The position numbers and the translations under genes are program-made. A stretch of 64,000 bases of DNA from VFMC01 sp050248155 (GTDB taxonomy: Bacteria > Actinomycetota > Acidimicrobiia > Acidimicrobiales > Ilumatobacteraceae): assembly GCA_050248155.1 (NCBI GenBank), contig JBFWSW010000008.1:1-64000 (forward strand), in the 5' to 3' direction. Positions within the stretch are counted from its first letter, which is position 1; every line of letters begins with the position of its first letter. Positions 43,714 to 52,343 of this stretch are shown here, in pieces. The notes under the pieces were generated by a model. The model was not told the origin of the DNA. It saw only the letters and a list, made by a program, of their open reading frames with translations, and searched no databases.

Positions 43714-44765
43714 CGCTCGACGGTGACCATCGTGCCCTCCAGCTCGGCCGAGCGGTACATCGCGTCCACGATGCCATGAGCACGCAGTGCCAGCGAGAAG
43801 TCGGGGTGCGCCGGGCGACCTTCGACGATGGCCCGCACGAACTCGCCATCGGGGTTCATCGACCCGTCGAGCAGTGGCCCGACGGCCGCGACGATCTCCT
43901 CGCCTCCGAGCGAGCCGCTGCTGCCGTCGGTGTCGGTCCAGTGGACGGGCCCCAACCAGTCGTCGCCTTCGATCACGATGTAGCGGCGCTCGCAGAAGAT
44001 CTCGACCCGCCGCAGGCTCGGACGCGCGAGGTTGTCGTGCCAGACGCTCGTCAACGTGCCGATCGCGCCACTGGCGAAGACGAGCGTTGCGTTGGCGACG
44101 TCCTCGATGCCGTCGTGCCCGTGGAAGTTCGCGGTGTTGGCGCTGACCCGCACCACGTCACCGACGAGGAAGCGCAGCATGTCGACGTCGTGGATGCTGT
44201 GCTCGAGCAGGGTGCCCGCGCCCACCAGCGACCGCTCGGCCCGCCACGTCGACGCGTAGTGGCCCTGGATGGGGATGAACTGGTCGTCGCGGAACACGAC
44301 GGTCATCACACGTCCCGCCGCAGGATCGGCGATCAGGTGGCGAGCCCAGTTGTAGGCAGCCGACCTGCGAAGGATGAGCCCCACCTGGTTGACGACTCCT
44401 GCATCGGCGACCCTCGAGGTCATCCGCGCGGCAAGCGGTGTCGTGATCGCGAGTGGCTTCTCGCAGAACACCGCCAGGCCCCGGTCGACGGCCTTGTCGA
44501 CCTGGCGAGGGTGCTCACTGGTCCACGTGCAGACGTACACCGCGTCGCAGGTGTCGAGCACCTCGTCCTCGCTCGCGCACACGGTGTGTCCGGAGGCCGC
44601 CGCGAAGGCCTGGGCTCGCTCCGTGTCGGGGTCGAACACGCCCGCGCGCTCGACCCCGAGCTCCGCCTCGATGCCGCTGCGCCGAAGGCTCTTCGAGTGA
44701 TAGGTGGCGATCAGGCCAGCGCCCAGGAAGCCGATGCGCACTCCGCCGCGTCGATCCGTCGTCAT
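43710..44765 (-). CDS. Gfo/Idh/MocA-family oxidoreductase
   Basis: This 351-residue NAD(P)-dependent dehydrogenase has the Rossmann loop IGFLGAGLIATYHSKSL (about 11-27), the family motif CEKPLAIT with the catalytic lysine, and HSIHDVDMLRFLVGDV with the catalytic histidine. The C-terminal half forms the substrate-binding beta-sheet. Members oxidise sugars, inositols or related alcohols. ATG 44765 is preceded by TAGAGT 9 bases upstream. Confidence 0.9.
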   Translation of the reverse strand: MTTDRRGGVRIGFLGAGLIATYHSKSLRRSGIEAELGVERAGVFDPDTERAQAFAAASGHTVCASEDEVLDTCDAVYVCTWTSEHPRQVDKAVDRGLAVFCEKPLAITTPLAARMTSRVADAGVVNQVGLILRRSAAYNWARHLIADPAAGRVMTVVFRDDQFIPIQGHYASTWRAERSLVGAGTLLEHSIHDVDMLRFLVGDVVRVSANTANFHGHDGIEDVANATLVFASGAIGTLTSVWHDNLARPSLRRVEIFCERRYIVIEGDDWLGPVHWTDTDGSSGSLGGEEIVAAVGPLLDGSMNPDGEFVRAIVEGRPAHPDFSLALRAHGIVDAMYRSAELEGTMVTVER

Positions 44766-44774
44766 CGCTTCGCG

Positions 44775-44780
44775 ACTCTA
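44775..44780 (-). promoter_or_regulatory. -10-like box TAGAGT for the oxidoreductase/acetyltransferase pair
   Basis: Minus-strand TAGAGT lies 9 bases before ATG 44765 with no Shine-Dalgarno. It sits in the short gap after the thiQ stop, giving the pair its own start. Confidence 0.45.
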
Positions 44781-44788
44781 CGGCCGAG

Positions 44789-45424
44789 TCATCCGTCGCC
44801 GAGGGCGATGGTCCGATCGGCGACGGCATCGGCCTCGGCGCGATCGTGGGTCACGACGATGGCGGTCGTGTGGGTGACGCGCAGCAGGCGTGCGAGATCG
44901 TCGGCGAGTCGATCGTGCAGCTCGCGGTCGAGCCCGGTGAGCGGCTCGTCCAGCAGCAGCACCGGCGGGGCCGGCGCCAGCGATCGCGCCAGCGCCACGC
45001 GCTTCGCCTCTCCGCCGCTCAGCGACGTGACCCGACGCGACCCCAGACCGCTCAGACCGACGAGCTCGAGCACCTCGGCGATCCGCGCCGCACGGTCGGC
45101 GCGCGACATCCGCTCCGCCGGCGCCATCTGCAGCCCGAACGCCACGTTGCCGGCGACGTCGCGGTGGGGGAACAGCTGGTTGTCCTGGAACACCATGCCG
45201 ATCCGCCGACGATGCACCGGCATCGACGTGATGTCGACGCCGTCGAGGCGGACGGTGCCAGAGCTCGGCTGCAGCAATCCAGCGATCACGCGGAGCAGCG
45301 TGGTCTTGCCCGAACCGGAGGGGCCTTGCAGCGCGACGACCTCGGCATCCGCCGCGTGCAGCGAGACGTGGTCGAGCACGACGCGGCCGCCCAGCTCGAC
45401 GACGATCTGTTCAACGTCGAGCAT
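44789..45424 (-). CDS. thiQ: Thiamine ABC transporter ATP-binding protein
   Basis: This 211-residue ATPase has Walker A GPSGSGKTT (about 34-42), signature LSGGEAKR, Walker B VLLLDEPLTGLD and H-loop THD. It lacks the C-terminal TOBE domain of larger relatives, as ThiQ does. ATG 45424 overlaps the permease gene by 14 bases. The thiamine call comes from the operon: TPP riboswitch, thiamine pyrophosphokinase, ThiB-like binding protein. Confidence 0.88.
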   Translation of the reverse strand: MLDVEQIVVELGGRVVLDHVSLHAADAEVVALQGPSGSGKTTLLRVIAGLLQPSSGTVRLDGVDITSMPVHRRRIGMVFQDNQLFPHRDVAGNVAFGLQMAPAERMSRADRAARIAEVLELVGLSGLGSRRVTSLSGGEAKRVALARSLAPAPPVLLLDEPLTGLDRELHDRLADDLARLLRVTHTTAIVVTHDRAEADAVADRTIALGDG

Positions 45425-47030
45425 CGACGATCCGGTCTGCCGGGTCGGGATCTGCCAGTTCGACGGCGACGAGCACGACGAGCGTGAGCGCGGCGAGCAC
45501 CACCGCCAGCGCGCTCGCCTGCGCCCGAGGGATCGCCCCCGCCCGTCCGAGCAGGCGGGCGATGACGATCGGCAAGGTCTCGTTGCCGCTGCGCGTGAGG
45601 AAGGTGGTGGCGCCGAACTCGCCGAGCGAGATCGCAGCAGCGAAGCCGGCGCTCGTGACGAGTGGGCGGCGCAACATGGCGACGTCGATGGACCACCAGG
45701 CGCGCACCGGCGACGCGCCGAGGGTCCCGGCTGCCTCGATCCACCCCGCCGGCCTCGCGCGCAGCACGGGCAGCATCGTCCGCACGACGAACGGCACCGC
45801 AACCAGTGCGTGCCCGAGAGGCACCAGCCACGGCTCGTCGCGCCAGTCGACCGGCGCATGGTCGAAGGTGATGAGCATCCCGAAGCCGATCGTCACCGCC
45901 GACGTGCCGAGGGGGAGCATCACGCCGACGTCGAGGAACCGACCGACTCGGCGGCCGGCTGCGATGGCGAGGGTCGCGACCGTTCCGATGGTCAGGCTGA
46001 TCGTGGTCGCGATCACTGCGAGGCGCAACGACGTCGCGACGGCACGCAGCGGATCGGCGACGACCGTCAACCCGGGCCGGACCTCCCCGGTGCCCAACGA
46101 CCGCCAGCCTGCGAGCGACCACGATCCGCCCGGTCGGAACGAGTCGACGGCGAGGCTGAGCAGTGGCAACGCCATGGCGACGACGGTCAGCGTGACCCCG
46201 ACCAGCACGCCGACGCGGGCGCGCCCCCGCTCGGGTCGTGGCCGGGGCGACGGCGTCAGCGCGAGCTCGACGGTCGATCGCTGCGCGCGGCTCGATGCGA
46301 TCACGAGGAGCACGAGCGCGGCGAGCTGCATCGCCGAGAGCACCGCCGCCCCTCCGATGTCGCCGAGTTGCGTCGCGCGCCGTGCAACCTCGACCTCGAG
46401 GGTGGGGTTCGCCGGTCCGCCGAGCACCTGGACGACGCCGAACGAGGTGAACGTGAAGAGGAAGGTGATCGATCCTGCGGCGACGATCGCAGGACGCAAC
46501 AGGGGGAGTGTCACCCATCGCGCGGCCTGCCACGGTCCGGCGCCGAGTGTGCGTGCCGCGGCCGCCAGATCTCGCGGCAGCTGCGACCAGACCGCGCCGA
46601 CCACTCGCACCACGACGGCGATGTTGAAGAAGACGTGGGCGATGATCACGGCGAGCGCGGTGCCGTGAAGTCGCGCCGGGAGGAGCGACACGAACGCAGC
46701 CCCGACGACGATCGTCGGAAGGAGGAACGGCACGGTCACGAGTGTGACGACGAGCCGCCGGCCGGCGAAGTGCCAGCGCGAGACGAGATACGTCGGCAGG
46801 AGGCCCACCGCGATGGTCGCCACCGTGCTGACCACGGCCTGCCAACAGGTGAACCACAGCACACGTCCGATGCCGGGACGGGTGAGCGTCGTCCGGACGA
46901 GCGAGGCGTCGGCGACCTCGCTGAGCAACGTGACGACGGGCCACGCGTAGAAGACAACCAGGAACAGCGCCGGCAGGAACGCGAGCGCAGGAACCAACCA
47001 GCGCGGGCGACCGAGTGGGGGCCGCCTCAC
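45411..47030 (-). CDS. thiP: Thiamine ABC transporter permease (two fused MetI domains)
   Basis: This 539-residue membrane protein has about twelve helices in two homologous halves, as in ThiP and FbpB. EAA-type loops occur near LAAAARTLGAGPWQAARWVTLP (first half) and IEAAGTLGASPVRAWWSIDV (second half). A GTG start is used, 47 bases after thiB, with a 15-base tandem repeat in the gap. It passes thiamine across the membrane. Confidence 0.9.
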   Translation of the reverse strand: MRRPPLGRPRWLVPALAFLPALFLVVFYAWPVVTLLSEVADASLVRTTLTRPGIGRVLWFTCWQAVVSTVATIAVGLLPTYLVSRWHFAGRRLVVTLVTVPFLLPTIVVGAAFVSLLPARLHGTALAVIIAHVFFNIAVVVRVVGAVWSQLPRDLAAAARTLGAGPWQAARWVTLPLLRPAIVAAGSITFLFTFTSFGVVQVLGGPANPTLEVEVARRATQLGDIGGAAVLSAMQLAALVLLVIASSRAQRSTVELALTPSPRPRPERGRARVGVLVGVTLTVVAMALPLLSLAVDSFRPGGSWSLAGWRSLGTGEVRPGLTVVADPLRAVATSLRLAVIATTISLTIGTVATLAIAAGRRVGRFLDVGVMLPLGTSAVTIGFGMLITFDHAPVDWRDEPWLVPLGHALVAVPFVVRTMLPVLRARPAGWIEAAGTLGASPVRAWWSIDVAMLRRPLVTSAGFAAAISLGEFGATTFLTRSGNETLPIVIARLLGRAGAIPRAQASALAVVLAALTLVVLVAVELADPDPADRIVDARR

Positions 47031-47043
47031 GACTCAGCCTTGT

Positions 47044-47073
47044 CGCTCAGCCTGGGGCCGCTCAGCCTGGGGC
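47044..47073. repeat. Two tandem copies of a 15-base repeat between thiB and thiP
   Basis: CGCTCAGCCTGGGGC occurs at 47044-47058 and 47059-47073 without mismatch, with a degenerate half-copy just before. It fills the only gap inside the thiamine operon. It may be slippage-prone; no function is visible. Confidence 0.8.
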
Positions 47074-47077
47074 CACC

Positions 47078-48139
47078 TCATCGGATGACCAGTTGGGTCC
47101 ACTCGTCCACCCAGTCCTCTCGATGCTCGGCGATGTCGGCTGGCGCGACGGTGAGCGGGTCGTCGACGACAACGCTGTAGGCGGTGAACTCCGGCGGCGG
47201 GGCGACGTCGGTGCGTGCCGGCCAGACGAACAGGTTCAGCGCGACCTCGGATTGGAACCGCACTCCGGCGAGGAAGTCGACGAGCTCCTCGGCCTCGTCC
47301 TGGTGGTCGGTGCCCCGCAGCACGCCGGCGAACTCCACCTGCCGGAAGCAGCTGTTGGTCATGACGGCTGTCGGCGCATCGGTGCGCGGGGGATCGGCGA
47401 ACAGCACCTCCGCCGGTGGGCTGCTGGCGTAGCTGACCACGAGCGGTCGAGGGCCGTCACCGCTCGAGCCGCTGAACTGCTCGTCGTACGCGATGGTCCA
47501 GGACTCGACGACCTCGACACCGTTCGCGCGCAAGTCGGTCCAGTACTGCTGCCACCCGTCCTCGCCGAACTCGGCGATGGTGGCCAGCAAGAACGCGAGA
47601 CCGGGCGACGACGACGCCGGGTTCTCGACCACGAGCAGGTCGCGATAGGCGGGCTCGGTCAGCTGGGCCAGCGTCGTGGGTGGCTCGATCTGGTGCTGGG
47701 CGAACCACTCGATGTCGTAGTTGATGCACACGTCGCCGAAGTCGACCGGTGTCATCTCGTGGCCGGGCACGAGCTCGCGCAGGCCGGGAGCAATGTGATC
47801 GAGCTCGCTCGACTCGTAGGGCTCGAACACGTCGGCTTCGACGACGCGGGAGAGCAAGGTGTTGTCGATGCCCCACATCACGTCGCCTTCCGGGTTGCCC
47901 GCAGTGAGCACCGCCTTGCTCGCCATCGTCCCGGCGTCGCCGGCCGACACCACACGCACATCGATGCCGCTGTCGGAGGTGAACGCCGTCAGCGCCTCGT
48001 TGAGCGAGGTGCCCTCGAGGGGGAACGAGTCGTACACGACGAGCGTCAGCGTGACCGGCTGATCGCCGGCGTCGTCGTCGCCGCCGCAACCTGCGATCAC
48101 GAGACCGGCGCAGAGGGCAGCGATCGTGACGCGCCTCAT
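47078..48139 (-). CDS. thiB: Thiamine-binding lipoprotein of the ABC transporter
   Basis: This 353-residue protein has a lipoprotein signal with lipobox IAGC (lipid cysteine at 18) and a family-1 binding fold. It shows ThiB-like phrases DFGDVCINYDIEWFA, VVENPASSSPGLAFLLA and the aromatic-rich YWTDLRANG. ATG 48139 overlaps the pyrophosphokinase stop (ATGA). Together with thiP and thiQ it forms the importer. Confidence 0.9.
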   Translation of the reverse strand: MRRVTIAALCAGLVIAGCGGDDDAGDQPVTLTLVVYDSFPLEGTSLNEALTAFTSDSGIDVRVVSAGDAGTMASKAVLTAGNPEGDVMWGIDNTLLSRVVEADVFEPYESSELDHIAPGLRELVPGHEMTPVDFGDVCINYDIEWFAQHQIEPPTTLAQLTEPAYRDLLVVENPASSSPGLAFLLATIAEFGEDGWQQYWTDLRANGVEVVESWTIAYDEQFSGSSGDGPRPLVVSYASSPPAEVLFADPPRTDAPTAVMTNSCFRQVEFAGVLRGTDHQDEAEELVDFLAGVRFQSEVALNLFVWPARTDVAPPPEFTAYSVVVDDPLTVAPADIAEHREDWVDEWTQLVIR

Positions 48140-48795
48140 GACGTCACCCCGGGAACGATCACGGTGAGCACCCCGCTGCCGACGGCGATGGTGGTCAGGC
48201 CACCGATCGATTCGTTGCTGACGCCGAGCGTCGAGCTCGATCTGATCACGGCATCGCGCAGGGGCCATCGGGCGCCACAGACCTGCACGCCGGTGCAGTC
48301 ACCGTGCAGGGCGAGGAGCGAGAACACCCGTGCGGGCTCGAGGTGCAGCTCGGTGCGCCGACCAGGGTGCAGCACTCGCACCTCCGTCGCCCCGAGCTGT
48401 GCGGTCACCTCGTCGAACAGCTCGAGCTCGGGATCACCGAGACAGATCACCGTGCCCAACAGGTGATCGAGCCGGGTCGCGTCGTCACCGCCCAACAACT
48501 GCAGGTGCGTGGCACCGGTCGAGCTACGCATCGACGCGGCGTGACGCACCGCCAGAGCGGTGTCGGTGTCGTCCTTGTCGGGATCGTGACGGTGGATGGG
48601 GATGCCGTTGGCGCCTGCCCACTCGAGTCCCTCCGGGCTGATGCTGTCCAGATCGCCGACCAGCACGGTCGGCTGCAGGCCCAGTTGCAGCGCCGTGTCG
48701 AGCCCGCTGTCGGCGGCGACGACGGCGACGAAGGGCCCATCGGCTCCGATGACAGGACCGCCACCGGTGACGACGGCGATGCTCGCAATGCTCAT
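48136..48795 (-). CDS. thiN: Thiamine pyrophosphokinase
   Basis: This enzyme converts imported thiamine to thiamine pyrophosphate with ATP. The 219-residue protein has the family motifs VAADSGLD (about 27-34), VGDLDSIS and DKDDTDTALAV (about 71-81). The C-terminal beta-sandwich completes the active site (SNESIGG). It is the first gene behind the TPP riboswitch and is translationally coupled to thiB, so uptake and activation are made together. A GGAGGGAG ribosome site precedes ATG 48795. Confidence 0.93.
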   Translation of the reverse strand: MSIASIAVVTGGGPVIGADGPFVAVVAADSGLDTALQLGLQPTVLVGDLDSISPEGLEWAGANGIPIHRHDPDKDDTDTALAVRHAASMRSSTGATHLQLLGGDDATRLDHLLGTVICLGDPELELFDEVTAQLGATEVRVLHPGRRTELHLEPARVFSLLALHGDCTGVQVCGARWPLRDAVIRSSSTLGVSNESIGGLTTIAVGSGVLTVIVPGVTS

Positions 48796-48808
48796 GGTGC
48801 TCCCTCCG

Positions 48809-48885
48809 CTGGCATTACCCAGATCAGGTTCGTGGGTCGGTGGCAGCGGCCACCCTCTCAGCCCGCCGTGCTCGCGAGCTCCCCT
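48809..48885 (-). ncRNA. TPP (THI-box) riboswitch
   Basis: On the minus strand the element reads from GGGGAGCTCGCGAGCACGGC, through the conserved GGCTGAGAGGGTGGCC, to CGAACCTGATCTGGGTAATG and CCAGC. It matches the two arms of TPP riboswitches. The ribosome-binding site GGAGGGAG follows immediately, 3 bases before ATG 48795, so control is probably by direct hiding of that site when TPP is bound. It controls thiN-thiBPQ. Confidence 0.95.
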
Positions 48886-48906
48886 GGTGCAAGGTTGTCG
48901 GCCCGA

Positions 48907-48912
48907 AGCCTA
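48907..48912 (-). promoter_or_regulatory. -10-like box TAGGCT for the thiamine operon
   Basis: Minus-strand TAGGCT would place the transcript start about 10-15 bases before the riboswitch. No clear -35 was seen. Confidence 0.45.
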
Positions 48913-48915
48913 GCG

Positions 48916-49851
48916 TCAGTCGCAGATCGTCGCCGGTCCGATCGGCTCGAGTGTGGCGGCGGTCCGCCCGGCCATCCGGCGTGTGACGAACACGACCGCG
49001 AGCAATCCGCCGATGACCAACGCCATGCCCACGAGCTGGACCCACCGGATGCCCTGGTCGAGCAACAGGTACGCCCAGCACACCGCGAGCGCGGGTTGGC
49101 CCACCTGGAGGATCGAGATCGTGCCGATCGGCACGCTCCGCTGCGCGAACACGATGAAGCCGTGCGCCACGGTGCCCGTCACGAACGTCAGGATGGCGAG
49201 ATACGGCAGCGAGTGCACCGTGACATCGGTGAAGTGGCCGGTCGCCAACGAGATCGGCAGCAGCGTGACCGTCGCGGTGGTCATGACTGCCGCCATGATC
49301 GATTGCACCGACATCTCGTTTCGCAGCCGGCGGCTCGACAGCAGGTACGTCGCCCACAGCAGGCACGCGCAGACGACGATGCCGTTTCCCGACCAGCTCG
49401 CGTCACCGCGCGGCGGTGCGTTGAACAGCACCAGCATCAGGCCGCCGAGCGACAGGAGTCCGAACCAGAGCGCTCGCCGGTTGACGTGCTCGCGAAAGAG
49501 GATGGCCCCGGCCGGCACGGTGATCAGCGGTGTGAGCGAGCCGATGAACTCGGCGTTGGCGACCGTCGTCTTCGTGACGCCGGTGAAGAAGCAGACGAGG
49601 TTCACCCCGAATGCGATGCCCGGCAGCAGGGTGCGGCGGATGTCTGCCCACGAGATCGTCCGGCGCTCCGTGACCCACAGGATGACCCACCAGACGGACG
49701 TGGTGGCGACCATCCGCCAGAAGGCGATCGTGGGGCCGGGGAGCCCGGCCTTCTTGACGATGGTCGAGCCGAGGCTGAAGCAGCCGATCGCGATGCAGAG
49801 AGCGATCAGCCCGAGCGGGCGTGCGCGCACCGCCAGGGGGTGCTCAGCCAC
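48916..49851 (-). CDS. EamA/DMT-family membrane transporter
   Basis: This 311-residue protein has about ten helices in two EamA repeats. Typical phrases are IAFWRMVATTSVWWVILW in repeat one, FIGSLTPLITVPAGAILFREHVNR closing repeat one, and SILQVGQPALAVCWAYLLLDQGI in repeat two. Substrate unknown (often amino acids or metabolites). GTG 49851 overlaps the end of the cation-transporter gene by 8 bases. Confidence 0.87.
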   Translation of the reverse strand: MAEHPLAVRARPLGLIALCIAIGCFSLGSTIVKKAGLPGPTIAFWRMVATTSVWWVILWVTERRTISWADIRRTLLPGIAFGVNLVCFFTGVTKTTVANAEFIGSLTPLITVPAGAILFREHVNRRALWFGLLSLGGLMLVLFNAPPRGDASWSGNGIVVCACLLWATYLLSSRRLRNEMSVQSIMAAVMTTATVTLLPISLATGHFTDVTVHSLPYLAILTFVTGTVAHGFIVFAQRSVPIGTISILQVGQPALAVCWAYLLLDQGIRWVQLVGMALVIGGLLAVVFVTRRMAGRTAATLEPIGPATICD

Positions 49852-50767
49852 GGGTCGGCTGCCGGCGGATGTCGGGCTCGATGTAGATCGTGATGTCGAA
49901 CGACACCGCACCGCGGATCGCGACCTCGGTGGCGTCGATCGCCAGCGCGAGGTCGCTGACGGACAGATCGTGTTCGTAGTCGATCTTGGCGGCGACGAGG
50001 AGCGCCTCCGGGCCGAGGTGGAGGCAGCGGAGGTGGATGAGCCCGAGCACGTGCGGGGTCGCCGCGATCGCTCGCTCCACATCGGCGACGACCTCGTCGG
50101 TGGGTGCCTCTCCGATCAGCAGCCCCTTCATCTCGGCCGCGAGGATCCAGGCGATGACGACGAGCAGCACGCCGATCGCGATCGACCCGGCAGCGTCCCA
50201 GCGGGCGTTGCCGGTCGCCTCGGCCATCACCAGGCCGGCGAGCGCGAACAGCAGGCCGGTCTCGGCACCGACGTCCTCGAGCAGCACCACTGGCAGCTCG
50301 GGTGACTTGGCGTTGCGGATGAACCCCCACCAGCTCATCGAGGCAGGTTTCAGGTGCCGTGCCTCTCGCACCGCCGTCCGCAACGAGAACCCCTCGAGCA
50401 CGATCGCGAGGAACAGGATGACGAACGCGACGATCGCGTTGTCGACGTCGTGAGGGTGACGGAGCTTCTCGATGCCTTCGTACAGCGCGAACAAGCCGCC
50501 CATGCTGAACAGCACCAGCGCGACGACGAACGCCCAGAAGTAGCGCTCCGGGCCGTACCCGAACGGGTGGGCGGCGTCGGCCGGCCGGCGCCCCCGCTTC
50601 GAGCCGAACATGAGCAGCGCCTGGTTGCCCGTGTCGGCGAGCGAGTGGCCGGCCTCGGCGAGCAGACCGGCAGACCGGGTGATCAGGAAGCCGACGAACT
50701 TCGCGATGGCGATGCCGAGGTTGGCGAAGAACGCCGCGACGATCGCCTTCTTGCTGCCCTCGTGCAC
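49844..50767 (-). CDS. Cation diffusion facilitator (ZnT9/SLC30A9-like)
   Basis: This 307-residue divalent-metal transporter has six predicted helices and the family segment AEAGHSLADTGNQALLMFG (about 37-55), HPFGYGPERYFW and KSPELPVVLLEDVGAETGL with metal-site acidic residues. A cytoplasmic ferredoxin-like C-terminal domain follows. It resembles the subgroup related to eukaryotic SLC30A9. GTG start. Coupled to the EamA transporter gene. Confidence 0.88.
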   Translation of the reverse strand: MHEGSKKAIVAAFFANLGIAIAKFVGFLITRSAGLLAEAGHSLADTGNQALLMFGSKRGRRPADAAHPFGYGPERYFWAFVVALVLFSMGGLFALYEGIEKLRHPHDVDNAIVAFVILFLAIVLEGFSLRTAVREARHLKPASMSWWGFIRNAKSPELPVVLLEDVGAETGLLFALAGLVMAEATGNARWDAAGSIAIGVLLVVIAWILAAEMKGLLIGEAPTDEVVADVERAIAATPHVLGLIHLRCLHLGPEALLVAAKIDYEHDLSVSDLALAIDATEVAIRGAVSFDITIYIEPDIRRQPTRG

Positions 50768-50826
50768 CCGTCTAGGTTGCCATGCGTCGGCCGATTCGCG
50801 ACAAGGCCGGGAGAGGCGAGGAGCAC

Positions 50827-51606
50827 ATGGGACAGATGACCGATCGAATCGTGCTCGTGTCGGGTGGCGGGCGCGGGATCGGCCGGGCGATCAGCGAGCT
50901 GCTCGCCGCGGAAGGCGCCGCAGTGGCGGTGAACTACCGCCGCGACCGGGACGCAGCCGACGAGACGGTTGCCGCGATCGAGGACGCCGGCGGGTCGGCG
51001 CGTGCCTATGCGGCATCGATCGACGACCCCGAGGCGTGCGCCGGGATGGTCGACGCGGTGGTGTCCGACTACGGCGGCATCGACACGTTGGTGTGCAATG
51101 CGGGCATCGCGTCGAGGGGCAAGGCGGTCGTCGACACCGATCCCGATGAGCTGCTCCGAGTCGTCTCGACGCACGCGCTCGGCCCGCACTACCTGGCTCG
51201 AGCGGCGCTTCCCCACATCCGCGAGCGCTCGAGTGCGCGCGGGCGGGGCGATGTCGTGATGATCTCGTCGGTGGCGACATCCTCGATGGGTGCCAACGGC
51301 GCCCCGTACAACATGGGCAAGGCGGCCATGGAGGCGCTCGCCCTGACCCTGGCCAAGGAGGAGCGCCCCCACGGCATCCACGTCAACATCGTCGCGCCGG
51401 GCCTGGTGGACACCGAGATGGGCCTGCGCCTCGCGCGAGCGTTCACCGGCCGACGCGAGATGCCCGACCTGCGCTCTCTCGACGCGGCCTCGCCGTTCGG
51501 CCGGGTCTGCCAGCCCCTTGATGTGGCCAACGTGGTGCTGTGGTTGTGCAGCCCCGGCTCGGGGTACGTCACCGGGCAGCGCATCGAGTGCAACGGGGGA
51601 GGCTGA
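50827..51606 (+). CDS. Short-chain dehydrogenase/reductase
   Basis: This 259-residue SDR has the cofactor loop SGGGRGIGRAISE (about 13-25), CNAG, a catalytic serine in MISSVATSS, and the catalytic Y-x-x-x-K in YNMGKAAM. ATG 50827 has GAGGAG 3 bases upstream, one of the few clear Shine-Dalgarno starts here. Probably a 3-oxoacyl-ACP-reductase-like enzyme; substrate unknown. Confidence 0.9.
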   Translation: MGQMTDRIVLVSGGGRGIGRAISELLAAEGAAVAVNYRRDRDAADETVAAIEDAGGSARAYAASIDDPEACAGMVDAVVSDYGGIDTLVCNAGIASRGKAVVDTDPDELLRVVSTHALGPHYLARAALPHIRERSSARGRGDVVMISSVATSSMGANGAPYNMGKAAMEALALTLAKEERPHGIHVNIVAPGLVDTEMGLRLARAFTGRREMPDLRSLDAASPFGRVCQPLDVANVVLWLCSPGSGYVTGQRIECNGGG

Positions 51607-51610
51607 CGGA

Positions 51611-51616
51611 TAGCGT
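51611..51616 (+). promoter_or_regulatory. -10-like box TAGCGT before the NfuA-like gene
   Basis: TAGCGT lies 7 bases before GTG 51624 without a Shine-Dalgarno, consistent with leaderless expression. Confidence 0.5.
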
Positions 51617-51623
51617 TTTCGGG

Positions 51624-52277
51624 GTGAGTCCGCTCGCCGCCGAGTCCGACAGCTCCACCCGCAGCCCGATCATCTCGATCACCCCTGCGGCACATCACGA
51701 GCTCGTCGTGCTGCGCGATGCCGAGCCCGACGCCGACCGTCTGGGTTTGCGCCTCGAGATCGTCAGCGGCGCCGGCGAGGACTTCCGCTACGACCTCAGC
51801 TTCGACGTCGTCACCAAGGCGGGCTTCACCGACGAGGTGCGCACGCACCTCGACGGCGATCACCCCGACCGCTCGCTCAAGGTCATCATCCCGGCCAAGG
51901 ACGTCGACCTCCTGCAGGGTGCGGTGCTCGACCACACGGCCTCGCAGGGTCTCGTCATCCGCAACCCCAACAAGCCGCAGCCGCCCTCGATCGACGGGCT
52001 CGTCAGCGGGGACGAGCTCAGCGCCGAGGTCGAAGCGATGATCGCCGACGAGGTCAATCCGGCGCTCGCTGCACACGGGGGCTTCGTCACCTATGTGGGG
52101 CACGACGGCGAGGGGAGCGCGTTCCTCACCATGGGCGGCGGTTGCCACGGTTGCTCGATGAGCCGGGTGACGATGCTCGACGGGGTGCAGACGATGCTCG
52201 TCGAGCGCATCGCGGGCATCGAACGGGTGAAGGACATCACCGACCACGCCACCGGCGAGAACCCGTTCTACCGCTGA
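51624..52277 (+). CDS. nfuA: NfuA-like Fe-S cluster carrier
   Basis: This 217-residue protein combines a degenerate A-type (IscA/HesB-like) N-terminal domain (about 15-105) with a NifU-like C-terminal domain. The C-terminal domain has the cluster-binding CxxC in GGGCHGCSMSR (about 172-182). It ends in GENPFYR, usual for this family. It delivers Fe-S clusters; possible clients in the window include IlvD. GTG 51624 is chosen by its position relative to the promoter box. Confidence 0.9.
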   Translation: MSPLAAESDSSTRSPIISITPAAHHELVVLRDAEPDADRLGLRLEIVSGAGEDFRYDLSFDVVTKAGFTDEVRTHLDGDHPDRSLKVIIPAKDVDLLQGAVLDHTASQGLVIRNPNKPQPPSIDGLVSGDELSAEVEAMIADEVNPALAAHGGFVTYVGHDGEGSAFLTMGGGCHGCSMSRVTMLDGVQTMLVERIAGIERVKDITDHATGENPFYR

Positions 52278-52330
52278 GCCCCGCCGCTCGCCCAGCCCGG
52301 TCCCGTTCGCATCGGCCCCACATCCGGTCG

Positions 52331-52336
52331 TAGTGT
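52331..52336 (+). promoter_or_regulatory. -10-like box TAGTGT before the HMG-CoA-synthase-like gene
   Basis: TAGTGT is followed by 7 bases and ATG 52344, again without a Shine-Dalgarno. Confidence 0.5.
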
Positions 52337-52343
52337 CCGCGCC

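Noticed and set aside
43776..47180. 1134-codon plus-strand open frame
   Set aside because: It lies antisense to the oxidoreductase, thiQ and thiP genes, is Arg/Asp/Glu-rich with no domain, and arises from high GC. The minus-strand genes have clear motifs.
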